Shown here piece after piece: positions 7,409 to 16,698 of a stretch of DNA of 64,000 bases; position 1 is the first letter of the stretch; every line of letters begins with the position of its first letter. The notes beneath the pieces were generated by a model. It did no database searches, had not been told where the DNA came from, and saw only the letters and a program-made list of their open reading frames with translations. Location: assembly GCF_009834875.1 (NCBI RefSeq), contig NZ_WVHT01000005.1, positions 310,001 through 374,000 on the forward strand. The letters are read 5' to 3'. The DNA is from Hufsiella arboris. GTDB lineage: Bacteria; Bacteroidota; Bacteroidia; Sphingobacteriales; Sphingobacteriaceae. Both the position numbers and the translations under genes were made by a program.

Positions 7409-9388
7409 ATGAAGCGAATTCTCACACAATCATTAAGACTTTCAGTTCTGGCTGCATTGTTCCTTACAGGATGCACCAAAATATTGGATGAAGAGCCGCG
7501 AAGCATTTTTACCCCGGAGTATTTCAAAACGGAAGCAGGCGTCCAGGGCGGTATCACATCATGTTATGCTCACCTGCGCTTAATGTTCGGTAACGGCTAT
7601 TTCATCAATTCCAACCAGATCAGTACGGATGAGTCTACCTGGGGACAAAACTCTGATGGAAATGTAAAAAACCTGGATTTTTCAGGGGTAGGAAATATCG
7701 ACCCTGCAAGCAGCAATACAGGTATACTTTGGGGAGCGGCATTTCCCAATATCAATACGGCCAGCGGTGTAATTGAAAACGGAGCGGCGGTTGGCGTTGC
7801 CGAATCACTTGTCGCTGAAGCCAGGTTTTTCCGGGCGTTTGATTATTTTTTGCTGGTTCAAACTTTCGGTGGCGTGCCATTGGATCTGGGTGCCGGCGAG
7901 TTAAAATTCAATACTTCTACCGTGCGGACGTCAAAACGTAATACGGTGCCGGATGTATACACCAAGGCAATCTTTCCTGATTTATTAATCGCAATTGACA
8001 AATTACCAACTGCAGGACGCGTTGTAGGCGGTGTTACCAAAACAGTTGCAAGCCTGTATCTTGCGAAAGCTTATTTAACTTACGGCTGGTGGTTACAAAA
8101 TCCAAATAACATCCCAACTTACCCGGAGGCGCCAAGAACTGACCCGGCCGGGCACGATGCGGCATGGTATTTCAAGGAAGCTTATAATGTTGCAGCAACT
8201 GCTATTGAAAGCCCTGGTTCGGCAGGCCTTCAGCCTACATTTTATGATGTGAGTATCGCCACCAACGACCGTAATAATGAAGTGCTGTTATATGCTGATC
8301 ACACAGAAAAAAGCAGTATTTACAATGGTGGAGATCTGAGTTATAGCGGCGGCGGTTTTGGTACCGATAGCTTTGCCCAGTGGTTTGAGCAATGGAACTA
8401 TACAAATATCAGAAGCAGCAGTTCTAATTCAAGCTGGGCTGCAGTAAGCACTGTGCAGCGTGCAGCAGTCCAGTCATTGGGCCGCCCATGGACTATGCTG
8501 GCGCCGCCTCAAGGCATATTTAAAAATACCTTCGCAGACAAAACGAACGATTCGCGTTATGATGGCACGTTCGTAACACGCTACCGCAGCAACTGGAAAG
8601 AAGCCGGAATGAAGGTCGAAACAATGTTCAATGCCAATTTTCTGCCAGTGGCCAATGGTGATCCGATTCTTAGCTTTTTAGACCAAGATGTGGCTGGCGT
8701 AGACTATTCAAATTCAAAATTCAATAGTAACGTCGGCGCAGGAGTTTTGCCTGGAAGAGCAGATTTTGTTGTTGAGCCAAGCGCCTATAGCCGCATTTGT
8801 TATCCGGGTAACTGGAAATTAGGCCCTTACCGCACCGATAATAACGGTGGTTTAGGACAGCCTAATGCAAGTCTTACCCGTCCCTTCCCTGTAGCTAAGT
8901 TTTCTGAGTTATTTTTCATCGCGGCCGAAGCAGCTGTTAAGGGCGCTCCTACAAGAGGTATTGCCGGTGCGTATGCAAACGACGGCAGCGCCAGAGGATT
9001 AATTAATGTTATCCGTGCGCGTGCAGGTAAATGGCGTTGGGATAATGGCGGAAACGTAGCCAAAATACAGGATAACAGCGCTGCAATGATCGCTGCTACG
9101 CCTGCTGCAATTGATATCAATTACATTTTAGCAGAAAGATCACGTGAATACTTTGGTGAAGGTTATCGCTGGACAGATCTGGTTCGTACGCAAAAGTGGG
9201 TTGAGTTGAGCAGCTCATTCGTGATAGCAGGTAAAACAAATCCTAACGACTGGAAGGATCATACCGTCGGAACGGTTACCCGCACTATTTCAGCGAATTA
9301 TTATCTCCGCCCAATCCCGACATCTCAGCTGGACGGAATGGATATGACCGCTGAAGAAAAGAAATCTTATCAAAATCCTGGATACTAA
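7409..9388 (+). CDS. SusD/RagB family surface glycan-binding lipoprotein (locus A)
   Basis: A 659-residue partner of the SusC encoded 10 bp upstream, predicted to sit as a lid on the transporter. The lipobox FLTGC gives a lipidated Cys22. The typical SusD start follows (CTKILDEEPRSIFTPEYF), and the RagB-type C-terminal end contains YILAERSREYFGEGYRWTDLVR. It is longer than many SusD proteins (about 500-600), with an extended middle containing many Ser/Asn residues. A strong hairpin terminator lies right after the gene, so it is the last gene of the full-strength transcript. Confidence 0.95.
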   Translation: MKRILTQSLRLSVLAALFLTGCTKILDEEPRSIFTPEYFKTEAGVQGGITSCYAHLRLMFGNGYFINSNQISTDESTWGQNSDGNVKNLDFSGVGNIDPASSNTGILWGAAFPNINTASGVIENGAAVGVAESLVAEARFFRAFDYFLLVQTFGGVPLDLGAGELKFNTSTVRTSKRNTVPDVYTKAIFPDLLIAIDKLPTAGRVVGGVTKTVASLYLAKAYLTYGWWLQNPNNIPTYPEAPRTDPAGHDAAWYFKEAYNVAATAIESPGSAGLQPTFYDVSIATNDRNNEVLLYADHTEKSSIYNGGDLSYSGGGFGTDSFAQWFEQWNYTNIRSSSSNSSWAAVSTVQRAAVQSLGRPWTMLAPPQGIFKNTFADKTNDSRYDGTFVTRYRSNWKEAGMKVETMFNANFLPVANGDPILSFLDQDVAGVDYSNSKFNSNVGAGVLPGRADFVVEPSAYSRICYPGNWKLGPYRTDNNGGLGQPNASLTRPFPVAKFSELFFIAAEAAVKGAPTRGIAGAYANDGSARGLINVIRARAGKWRWDNGGNVAKIQDNSAAMIAATPAAIDINYILAERSREYFGEGYRWTDLVRTQKWVELSSSFVIAGKTNPNDWKDHTVGTVTRTISANYYLRPIPTSQLDGMDMTAEEKKSYQNPGY

Positions 9389-9425
9389 TTGGTTAGGTGT
9401 TTGCCGTAATCTTTGGGATTACTCT

Positions 9426-9456
9426 AAGGAGAGATGTCTCATCTCTCCTTTATTTT
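9426..9456 (+). terminator. Terminator/attenuator between susD and GH2
   Basis: AAGGAGAGATG (9426-9436) pairs perfectly with CATCTCTCCTT (9440-9450) over a 3-nt loop, followed by TATTTTT. A weaker hairpin GTAATC/GATTAC (9406-9422) precedes it. No second LacI palindrome is seen before GH2, so the enzyme genes may be expressed by read-through. Confidence 0.8.
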
Positions 9457-9486
9457 TAATACCTGGCGAAATCATTACTATCTTAT

Positions 9487-12273
9487 ATGAAACAGTCAAT
9501 CCCTTTATTTTTAAAACAACTAATTCTTTTTAAAGAACTTTATCAACGATATAAAGGCAGATTGAAATTGTTATCGTTAATTATACTGTTAGTTCACTTT
9601 TCATGTGCCGCACAAAGAAAAGGAACCGATCAACCTCATGCCAGGGAAAGGATTAATATAAATAAAGGCTGGATGTTCATGCGTTACGATGGCAAAGCTG
9701 ATGATTTGATGTATGACGAACGACCCGCTGTCACCAACCGGAAAGATGACATTGTAGCCGATAGTAGACCATCTCAAACCGCATTCGAAGGCACATCAGA
9801 GAATGTGCTCAAAAAATGGATATTGCCTGCGGCAAATGATTTTATTAAAGATCCCGCGAAGCATTTTGTAAGGCCCCAGGGAAACCCTGGCAGTAAATTT
9901 CCATTTGTCGGGCCAGACTTTGATGACAAGAACTGGGAGCACATAAACCTCCCTCATGACTGGGCCGCCAAAGGCCCTTTCTATAAAGAAGCCGATGCTA
10001 TTGTTGGCGGAGGGATGGGAAGACTGCCAATTCAGGGTGTGGCCTGGTACCGGAAGAGAATTGATATTCCGGCGGCAGACCAAGGCAAATCTATCTACCT
10101 GGAAATAGACGGCGCCATGTCTTATGCAATGGTGTGGTTAAACGGAAGTCTGGTGGGTGGTTGGCCGTACGGTTATAACTCTTTCCGACTCGATCTTACC
10201 CCGTATGTTAAATTTGGCAAAGACAATCAAATTGCCATTCGTTTAGATAATCCGACGAATTCATCAAGGTGGTATCCAGGCAGCGGATTGTACAGGAATG
10301 TCTGGCTTACAAAAACTAATCCTGTGCAGATAGCGCAGTGGGGCACTTGTATTCGAACGTCAGCTGTTTCCAAATCATCTGCAACCGTAGATCTGGATGT
10401 TACTGTTGAGAATAAAGGCACTACCAGCCGACAAGTGAAGGTACTTACAGATATTTATAGCCTGAACGAGAAATTTGAAAAAGTAAGAAAGATCAGCAGT
10501 TTCACTCCGTTAACCGCAAATCTTGATAAACACACAAAGCATTCAGTTAAAGGCCAAATTCAGCTGACTAATCCGGCTCTATGGGGGCCTTTGCCTAAAC
10601 AAAAACCTAACCTGTATGTAGCGGTAACCCGATTATTTCTGGGTGGACATGAGGTTGATACTTATGAAACACCATTCGGTGTCCGGGATATTAGGTTTGA
10701 TCCTGTTAAAGGAGTGATGGTTAACGGCGAGCCGGTTAAAATACAGGGTGTTAACCAGCATCACGATCTCGGCGCTCTCGGAGCAGCTTTTAATTACAGA
10801 GCCGCTGAACGACAGCTCGAAATGTTACAGGAACTTGGCTGCAATGCCATTCGCTTGTCCCATAATCCGCCCGCACCTGAATTGTTGGATCTTACGGATA
10901 GAATGGGATTTTTGGTGATCGACGAAATTTTTGATTGCTGGGAGCAGGGCAAGACACCGTTAGATTTTCACCTGATCTTTCCTGATTGGTACGAGGCAGA
11001 TATCCGGTCATTTATCAGACGCGATAAAAATCATCCTTCCGTTATTGCATGGAGTTTCGGCAATGAGGTAGGCGAACAATACACGGCTGAAGCAGGAGCG
11101 AAACTGGCTTCTAAATTAAGTGCGATAGTAAAAGATGAAGATCCTGACAGACCTGCAACTGCTTCGATGAACTTCGCTAAACCCAATATGCCATTTCCGG
11201 CGGTCATGGATATTCTTTCACTCAATTACCAGGGCGAAGGTATCCGGGATGCGACGGCATATGCCCATTTGAAAGGAATCAGAACATCGCCGTTATATCC
11301 CGCCTTCCAAGAGAAATTTCCAGAAAAGTTAATTGTCAGCAGCGAAACGGCATCGACACTAAGTACACGCGGAACATATATTTTTCCGGTAGTTAATGGA
11401 TACAGCGCGCCGGTAAGCGATTCTACCGGCGGTGATCCTAAAAATCAATATGTAAGCGGGTACGAATTATATACAGCTCAGTTCGGCGCTTCGCCGGACA
11501 AAGTTTTTGCCTCACAGGACAAACATCCTTTTGTGGCTGGTGAGTTTGTCTGGTCTGGCTGGGATTACCTGGGGGAACCGACACCTTATTACGGTGCTCG
11601 CAGTTCCTATTCGGGGATCATTGACCTTGCAGGATTTAAAAAAGACCGGTTTTATCTGTATCAATCACGCTGGCGGCCTGATCTCCAGTTTGCACATATT
11701 CTGCCGCACTGGACCTGGCCCGGCAGGGAAGGAGAAATTACGCCGGTTCATGTTTTCTCGTCGGCGGATGAGGCCGAACTATTTATTAACGGCAAATCAG
11801 CGGGGCGAAAAAAACGGGGTGAGTATGAATACCGTTTCCGCTGGGACAATGTAAAATACGAACCCGGTGAACTTAAGGTAGTAACTTATAAAAATGGCAG
11901 GGATTGGGCAACGGAAACGGTGAAAACTGCTGGTGAACCCGTTAAATTAGAACTTAAGGCCGACCGAAATGAGATCGCAGCCAATGGCTCTGACCTTTCG
12001 TTTATCACCGTGAGAGTTTTGGATAAAAATGGTAATATGGTACCGCAGGCTAATAATAATATTGCATTTTCCATAGCCGGTCCAGGAGAAATCGTTGCGA
12101 CAGATAATGGTGATCCTGCGGATTTGGTTGCTTTTCCGTCCAGAGAGCGTAAGGCACTTAGCGGTATGGCGCTGGTGATCGTCAGATCGAAAGATAAGCA
12201 GCCGGGTAAATTTACCATAACGGCTGCCGCGAAAAATCTCGTTCCGGCGAAGCTCGAATTATCCGGTAAATGA
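9487..12273 (+). CDS. Glycoside hydrolase family 2 (beta-galactosidase/beta-glucuronidase-like)
   Basis: A 928-residue GH2 enzyme. The order is an N-terminal export signal (hydrophobic core about 28-38, ending FSCAAQ, so lipoprotein or simple signal peptide), a sugar-binding jelly roll (about 120-270), an Ig-like domain, a TIM barrel (about 390-740) and C-terminal Ig-like domains. The acid/base is E527 in AWSFGNE and the probable nucleophile E620 in SSETAST; their 93-residue spacing suits GH2. The residues around the active site do not fix the substrate. In a glucuronoxylan locus it could remove galactose capping glucuronate side chains, or another beta-linked substituent. The start gives an unusually long n-region; a later non-ATG start is possible. 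Confidence 0.88.
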   Translation: MKQSIPLFLKQLILFKELYQRYKGRLKLLSLIILLVHFSCAAQRKGTDQPHARERININKGWMFMRYDGKADDLMYDERPAVTNRKDDIVADSRPSQTAFEGTSENVLKKWILPAANDFIKDPAKHFVRPQGNPGSKFPFVGPDFDDKNWEHINLPHDWAAKGPFYKEADAIVGGGMGRLPIQGVAWYRKRIDIPAADQGKSIYLEIDGAMSYAMVWLNGSLVGGWPYGYNSFRLDLTPYVKFGKDNQIAIRLDNPTNSSRWYPGSGLYRNVWLTKTNPVQIAQWGTCIRTSAVSKSSATVDLDVTVENKGTTSRQVKVLTDIYSLNEKFEKVRKISSFTPLTANLDKHTKHSVKGQIQLTNPALWGPLPKQKPNLYVAVTRLFLGGHEVDTYETPFGVRDIRFDPVKGVMVNGEPVKIQGVNQHHDLGALGAAFNYRAAERQLEMLQELGCNAIRLSHNPPAPELLDLTDRMGFLVIDEIFDCWEQGKTPLDFHLIFPDWYEADIRSFIRRDKNHPSVIAWSFGNEVGEQYTAEAGAKLASKLSAIVKDEDPDRPATASMNFAKPNMPFPAVMDILSLNYQGEGIRDATAYAHLKGIRTSPLYPAFQEKFPEKLIVSSETASTLSTRGTYIFPVVNGYSAPVSDSTGGDPKNQYVSGYELYTAQFGASPDKVFASQDKHPFVAGEFVWSGWDYLGEPTPYYGARSSYSGIIDLAGFKKDRFYLYQSRWRPDLQFAHILPHWTWPGREGEITPVHVFSSADEAELFINGKSAGRKKRGEYEYRFRWDNVKYEPGELKVVTYKNGRDWATETVKTAGEPVKLELKADRNEIAANGSDLSFITVRVLDKNGNMVPQANNNIAFSIAGPGEIVATDNGDPADLVAFPSRERKALSGMALVIVRSKDKQPGKFTITAAAKNLVPAKLELSGK

Positions 12274-12334
12274 TAACAAAGAACTGCTAGCAGGTTAGGG
12301 ATATGAAATTTACAGTTATAGCAATATTCTATCT

Positions 12335-14386
12335 ATGAAAATAAGTTATTTATCGATTTTATTCATGTTGCTTAACACCTTTACGTTTGCACAGGATGGC
12401 CATGATCTGTGGTTGTATCGATACAATCCAAATCCGGTTAAAATTTTGTCTTCCCACCATTCGGTTATTTTGGCAACCGCAAAACAAGAGCTCACGCAGG
12501 GCTGGAAAGGAAACCCAAATGCGACTGTGAAATTTGTTCTTAAAAAAGATAAAAGCCTGGCTGCAGATGGATTTACGATCAACAGTAATGTTATAACAGC
12601 AAACACGGATAAAGGAATTTTATATGGCGTATTTGATCTGCTGCGCCGCCAAAATACGGGCGAAACTATATCCGATATAAAAGAAAATCCTTCTTACCAG
12701 GTAAGGATACTGAACCACTGGGACAATCCCGACGGATCAGTAGAACGTGGTTATGCCGGAAACTCTATATTCTGGCGAAATAATGACGTTAACGTAACCG
12801 AAAACGACTTAAAGCTTTGGAAGGAATATGCGAGGGCAAACGCTTCAATAGGCATAAATGCTGCGGTACTGAATAATGTTAATGCATCGCCATTAATACT
12901 TACTCCGGAATACTTGCAACGGGTTAAGGCTATCGCTGCACAACTTCGCCCTTACGGGATTAAAACGTACCTGTCGGTCAAATTTTCCTCTCCGGCACTA
13001 TTAGGGAAACTAAAAACATCAGACCCGTTAAATCCTGAAGTCATTAGATGGTGGAATGAAAAAGTAAAAAAGATATATACTGTGATTCCCGATTTTGGCG
13101 GATTTCTGGTTAAAGCAAGCAGTGAAGGCCAGCCCGGACCCCAGGATTTTGGACGCACGCATGCAGACGGTGCCAATATGCTTGCCGATGCGGTAAAGCC
13201 TTACGGTGGTATCATTATGTGGAGGGCCTTTGTATATAGCCCGCACGACATGGACAGGGCTAAGCAAGCCTATAACGAGTTTATGCCTTTGGATGGTAAG
13301 TTCAGAAGCAATGTCATAGTCCAGGTGAAGAACGGGCCCATCGACTTTCAGCCTCGTGAGCCGTTTAGCCCATTATTTGGAGCAATGAAAAAGAACGCGG
13401 TTATGCCGGAGTTTCAGATCACCCAGGAATATCTTGGGCACTCCGTTTACCTGGTTTACCTGTCAACGATGTGGGAGGAATGTCTTAAGGCGGATACTTA
13501 CCAGGCGGGAAAAGGAAGTACCGTAGCAAAAGTGACTGATGGAAGTGTTTTTAAGCAAGCTCTTACAGCCATTGCGGGTGTTTCAAATATCGGTTTAGAT
13601 ACCAATTGGACAGGCCACCAATTCGGACAGGCAAACTGGTACGCGTTTGGCAGACTGGCCTGGAATAATAACCTAAGCAGCGAGCAAATAGCGGATGAAT
13701 GGCTGAAACTTACGTTTTATAATTCTCTGTCAATTGCCGGGAAAGAAAAAAAGCAGGAATGGGAAAGCAAATTCTTAGCACCTGTAAAACAGATGATGAT
13801 GGATAGTCGGGAAGCCGCTGTAAATTATATGACGCCGCTTGGATTGCATCATATTATGGCGGCTAATGAGCATTACGGTCCTGGACCCTGGTGGGGCCCC
13901 AAAGGCGTGCGTGCGGATTGGACGCCGTTATATTATCACAAAGCTGGAGAAGACGGCGTTGGTTTCGACAGAACGCATAAGGGAAGTGATGCCGTAAGTC
14001 AGTATCATGAACCCCTGGCCGGGCAATACAATGATCCGAAAACCTGCCCGGAGGAGTTACTGCTCTGGTTTCATCATATACCCTGGAACTATCAAATGAA
14101 AAGCGGGAAGACTTTATGGAATGAGCTTTGTCTCCATTACGATAAAGGTGTCAGCCAGGTACGGAATTTTCAAAAAGTTTGGGACGAGGTTGAGCCTTAT
14201 GTTGACCAAACAAGATTTACAGAGGTTCAGCGAAAGCTTAGAAAGCAGGCTACGAACGCTATTCTTTGGAAGGACGCTTGTTTGCTTTACTTCCAGAAAT
14301 TTAGCCATATGCCTATTCCTTATGATTTGGAACGTCCGGTCAATAATCTGGATGAGATCATAGCTAATGATAAATACAGCAAGTAA
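12335..14386 (+). CDS. aguA: GH67 alpha-glucuronidase
   Basis: A 683-residue alpha-glucuronidase that removes (4-O-methyl)glucuronic acid from the non-reducing terminal xylose of xylo-oligosaccharides. A signal peptide ends near A19, so it is probably periplasmic. The N-terminal GH67 domain is followed by the catalytic barrel with LNHWDNPDGSVERGYAGNS near 126-144. The three catalytic residues of the family are present: E264 in LVKASSEGQPGP, D337 in GPIDFQ and E365 in ITQEYLG. Their spacing (73 and 28) matches the Cellvibrio Glc67A residues as I recall them (E292, D365, E393). The GH8 gene starts 12 bp after its end. Confidence 0.96.
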   Translation: MKISYLSILFMLLNTFTFAQDGHDLWLYRYNPNPVKILSSHHSVILATAKQELTQGWKGNPNATVKFVLKKDKSLAADGFTINSNVITANTDKGILYGVFDLLRRQNTGETISDIKENPSYQVRILNHWDNPDGSVERGYAGNSIFWRNNDVNVTENDLKLWKEYARANASIGINAAVLNNVNASPLILTPEYLQRVKAIAAQLRPYGIKTYLSVKFSSPALLGKLKTSDPLNPEVIRWWNEKVKKIYTVIPDFGGFLVKASSEGQPGPQDFGRTHADGANMLADAVKPYGGIIMWRAFVYSPHDMDRAKQAYNEFMPLDGKFRSNVIVQVKNGPIDFQPREPFSPLFGAMKKNAVMPEFQITQEYLGHSVYLVYLSTMWEECLKADTYQAGKGSTVAKVTDGSVFKQALTAIAGVSNIGLDTNWTGHQFGQANWYAFGRLAWNNNLSSEQIADEWLKLTFYNSLSIAGKEKKQEWESKFLAPVKQMMMDSREAAVNYMTPLGLHHIMAANEHYGPGPWWGPKGVRADWTPLYYHKAGEDGVGFDRTHKGSDAVSQYHEPLAGQYNDPKTCPEELLLWFHHIPWNYQMKSGKTLWNELCLHYDKGVSQVRNFQKVWDEVEPYVDQTRFTEVQRKLRKQATNAILWKDACLLYFQKFSHMPIPYDLERPVNNLDEIIANDKYSK

Positions 14387-14398
14387 AAAAGAAACCAT

Positions 14399-15634
14399 AT
14401 GAAAGCAACTATCACATTCATCGTTTTCATCACAGTAGGATTGCAAAGTTTTGCGCAAACAGATCCGGCAAAATTAAAGTACCGGAACTACTTTAAAGAA
14501 GCCGGATATAAAGAAAAGGATATCGATAAGAAAGTTGCCCGGGCATATACGGCGCTTTTCGAAGGGCCCAACAAAATTTATTTTGAAGTTGGCGATTCCA
14601 TGGCTTATGTGTCCGATATAAAGAATCATGATGCCCGGACAGAAGGACTGTCGTATGGAATGATGGTGGCTGTGCAGTTGAATAAAAAAGAGGTGTTTGA
14701 CAGAATCTGGAGATGGTCGAAAAAATACTTGCAGCACCAGGACGGCCCCAGGAAGGGATATTTTGCCTGGAGTATCAACCCTGAAACCATGAAAAAGAAT
14801 TCTGAAGGTTCGGCTTCTGATGGCGAATTATATTATATTACAGACTTACTCTTCGCGAGTAATAAATGGGGGAACAATACCGGGATAAATTATTACGCCG
14901 AAGCCAGGTATATCCTGGATGCGATGTGGAAAAAGGACGGCACAGGTAATATTTATAATCTAATCAATACCGGGCATAAGCAAATCACGTTTGTACCTGA
15001 GGGCGATAATTATAACTGGACCGATCCGTCTTATCATCTTCCGGCATTTTATGAAGTGTGGGCGATGTATGCCAAAGACGGTCATGAGGATTTTTATAAG
15101 GCTTGCGCCGATACATCCAGAGCGTATCTAAAAAGAGCGACACACCCTGTTACCGGCCTTACTCCTGATTATTCGGAGTTCAGCGGCGCACCGCACAACG
15201 CGCGCTGGATGCCTGTAGCTTTTCGTTATGATTCGTGGCGGGTGCCAATGAACATTTCAATGGATTATGCCTGGTTTAAAAAGGATAAAGCATGGCAAAG
15301 CGGTTATGCGAAAAGAATTCAGGGATTTTTAAGATCAAAAGGTATCAGCACTTTTGATGATCAGTATAACCCGGATGGTACAAAGCCGGATTGGATATTA
15401 GAAGCAGGTGGGTTTAAAAAACTGCGGCATTCTTTGGGGCTGGTTTCCACCGCGGCAACAACGGAAATGATCTATAACCGGAATAAGGACTTTGATTTTG
15501 TGAATGCCCTCTGGAATGCAAAATTGGAACCTTATGAGGATGGATATTTCGATCCCTATTACGATGGATTGCTATATCTTTTTAGTCTGATGCATCTTAG
15601 CGGCAAATATCAATTGATAACGCCTCAGAAGTAA
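14399..15634 (+). CDS. GH8 xylanase or reducing-end xylose-releasing exo-oligoxylanase
   Basis: A 411-residue GH8 enzyme with a signal peptide (cleavage near A19), likely periplasmic. It resembles the Rex group, which releases xylose from the reducing end of xylo-oligosaccharides: EVGDSMAYVSDIKNHDARTEGLSYGMM contains the general acid E82, and FRYDSWR contains the probable base D278. It sits 12 bp after GH67, which fits stepwise breakdown: GH67 clears the non-reducing end and Rex trims the reducing end. An endo-xylanase role is the alternative. The GH2-GH67-GH8 run ends here, followed by 266 bp of regulatory DNA. Confidence 0.92.
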   Translation: MKATITFIVFITVGLQSFAQTDPAKLKYRNYFKEAGYKEKDIDKKVARAYTALFEGPNKIYFEVGDSMAYVSDIKNHDARTEGLSYGMMVAVQLNKKEVFDRIWRWSKKYLQHQDGPRKGYFAWSINPETMKKNSEGSASDGELYYITDLLFASNKWGNNTGINYYAEARYILDAMWKKDGTGNIYNLINTGHKQITFVPEGDNYNWTDPSYHLPAFYEVWAMYAKDGHEDFYKACADTSRAYLKRATHPVTGLTPDYSEFSGAPHNARWMPVAFRYDSWRVPMNISMDYAWFKKDKAWQSGYAKRIQGFLRSKGISTFDDQYNPDGTKPDWILEAGGFKKLRHSLGLVSTAATTEMIYNRNKDFDFVNALWNAKLEPYEDGYFDPYYDGLLYLFSLMHLSGKYQLITPQK

Positions 15635-15660
15635 TGAAAGATTGCATAGTGACATATTCT

Positions 15661-15759
15661 CAACCGATCTTCAATACATCGCCAGCGCAACCTGGTTGCG
15701 TCATTGTTATGCAATCGGTTGCAATAAACTTTTTTAAAAATTATACTAGCCCAACCGAT
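15661..15759. promoter_or_regulatory. LacI-type operator cluster and promoter of the SDR/GH115 unit
   Basis: The space 15635-15900 holds a full operator TGCAATCGGTTGCA (15710-15723), identical to that before susC; a perfect 15-bp palindrome CGCAACC-T-GGTTGCG (15686-15700); and two half-sites CAACCGAT (15661-15668 and 15752-15759). The TTG of the full site (15719-15721), a 20-bp spacer and TATACTAG (15742-15749, 6 of 8 to TAnnTTTG) form a weak promoter. That would give a leader of about 145 nt before the SDR. Confidence 0.7.
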
Positions 15760-15900
15760 ATAAATCACCGACTTATTTATTTAAAGCAATGCAGTTTGAC
15801 AACAACTTGAGAGAGTAATAAAATATTGATAGTCAAATAGATATTTAGAATTAAAGAATGAGTTACACTCTTTTTTATCGAAACTTATAAAATATATCCA

Positions 15901-16659
15901 TTGAACCGAACAGATTTAAACCGTAGACAGATAGCTGTAGTAACCGGAGGAGGCTCTGGCTTAGGATTTGCAATTGCGCAAAAATTTACCGAAAACGACA
16001 TTTTTACGATCATTATTGGCAGGAGCGGGGATAAGTTAAAGGCTGCTGCCGAAACGCTGGGTGAAAATTGTGCATTTCTCGTTGCCGATCTCGTTAAGCT
16101 GGATGCTATCCCTAAGCTGGCGGATGATATCGTAGGGCAATTCGGCCCAGTGGACATTCTGGTGAATAACGCCGGGGTCAACATGAAAAAGGATTTCGAG
16201 GAAGTTACAGATGCTGACTTTAGCGACGTCATGCTCACTAATGTTCATGCTGTTTTTTCCCTGAGCCGAGAAATTGTAAGGCACATGCTCCCCAGGAAAT
16301 CAGGCTGTATCATCAACATAAGTTCGATGGCCGCGCAGTACGGAATTCCGAAAGTGATAGCCTATACAGCCAGCAAAAGTGCAATCGAGGGCATGACGAA
16401 AGCCATGGCCGTAGAATTGTCACCTAAGGGAATCAGAGTGAATGCTATAGCGCCGGGCTTTATCTACTCAGCCATGTCTGCCAAGGCGCTGGATGATGAT
16501 CCCGAACGAAAAGCAAAAGTTTTTGGCAGAACACCTATGGGCGAGATGGGTCAGCCTGAAGACATCGGGAGCGCAGCTCTTTTCCTCGCGGGAGTAGGTG
16601 CAAAATATGTAACTGGTATAATTCTCCGGGTTGATGGAGGTAATGCTATAGGATTTTAA
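15901..16659 (+). CDS. SDR family NAD(P)-dependent oxidoreductase, possible uronate-pathway enzyme
   Basis: A 252-residue cytoplasmic short-chain dehydrogenase. It has the cofactor motif TGGGSGLG (15-22), NNAG near 87, and the catalytic Ser about 142, Tyr155 and Lys159 (YTASK). The start is a TTG; no in-frame ATG gives a better fit because the frame is stopped upstream and the cofactor strand starts soon after. It is the only intracellular enzyme in the locus. By position it may reduce fructuronate to mannonate or handle another uronate/aldonate product, as SDRs do in some bacteria, but the sequence alone does not show the substrate. Confidence 0.85.
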   Translation: MNRTDLNRRQIAVVTGGGSGLGFAIAQKFTENDIFTIIIGRSGDKLKAAAETLGENCAFLVADLVKLDAIPKLADDIVGQFGPVDILVNNAGVNMKKDFEEVTDADFSDVMLTNVHAVFSLSREIVRHMLPRKSGCIINISSMAAQYGIPKVIAYTASKSAIEGMTKAMAVELSPKGIRVNAIAPGFIYSAMSAKALDDDPERKAKVFGRTPMGEMGQPEDIGSAALFLAGVGAKYVTGIILRVDGGNAIGF

Positions 16660-16698
16660 TTAACTAATTTAAAGCAAACGATAGCCCAGTTTAATTCG

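Noticed and set aside
15686-15700. The 15-bp palindrome as a terminator of the GH8 gene
   Set aside because: With one central base it cannot form a stable hairpin loop, and no T-run follows; operator-like is the better reading.
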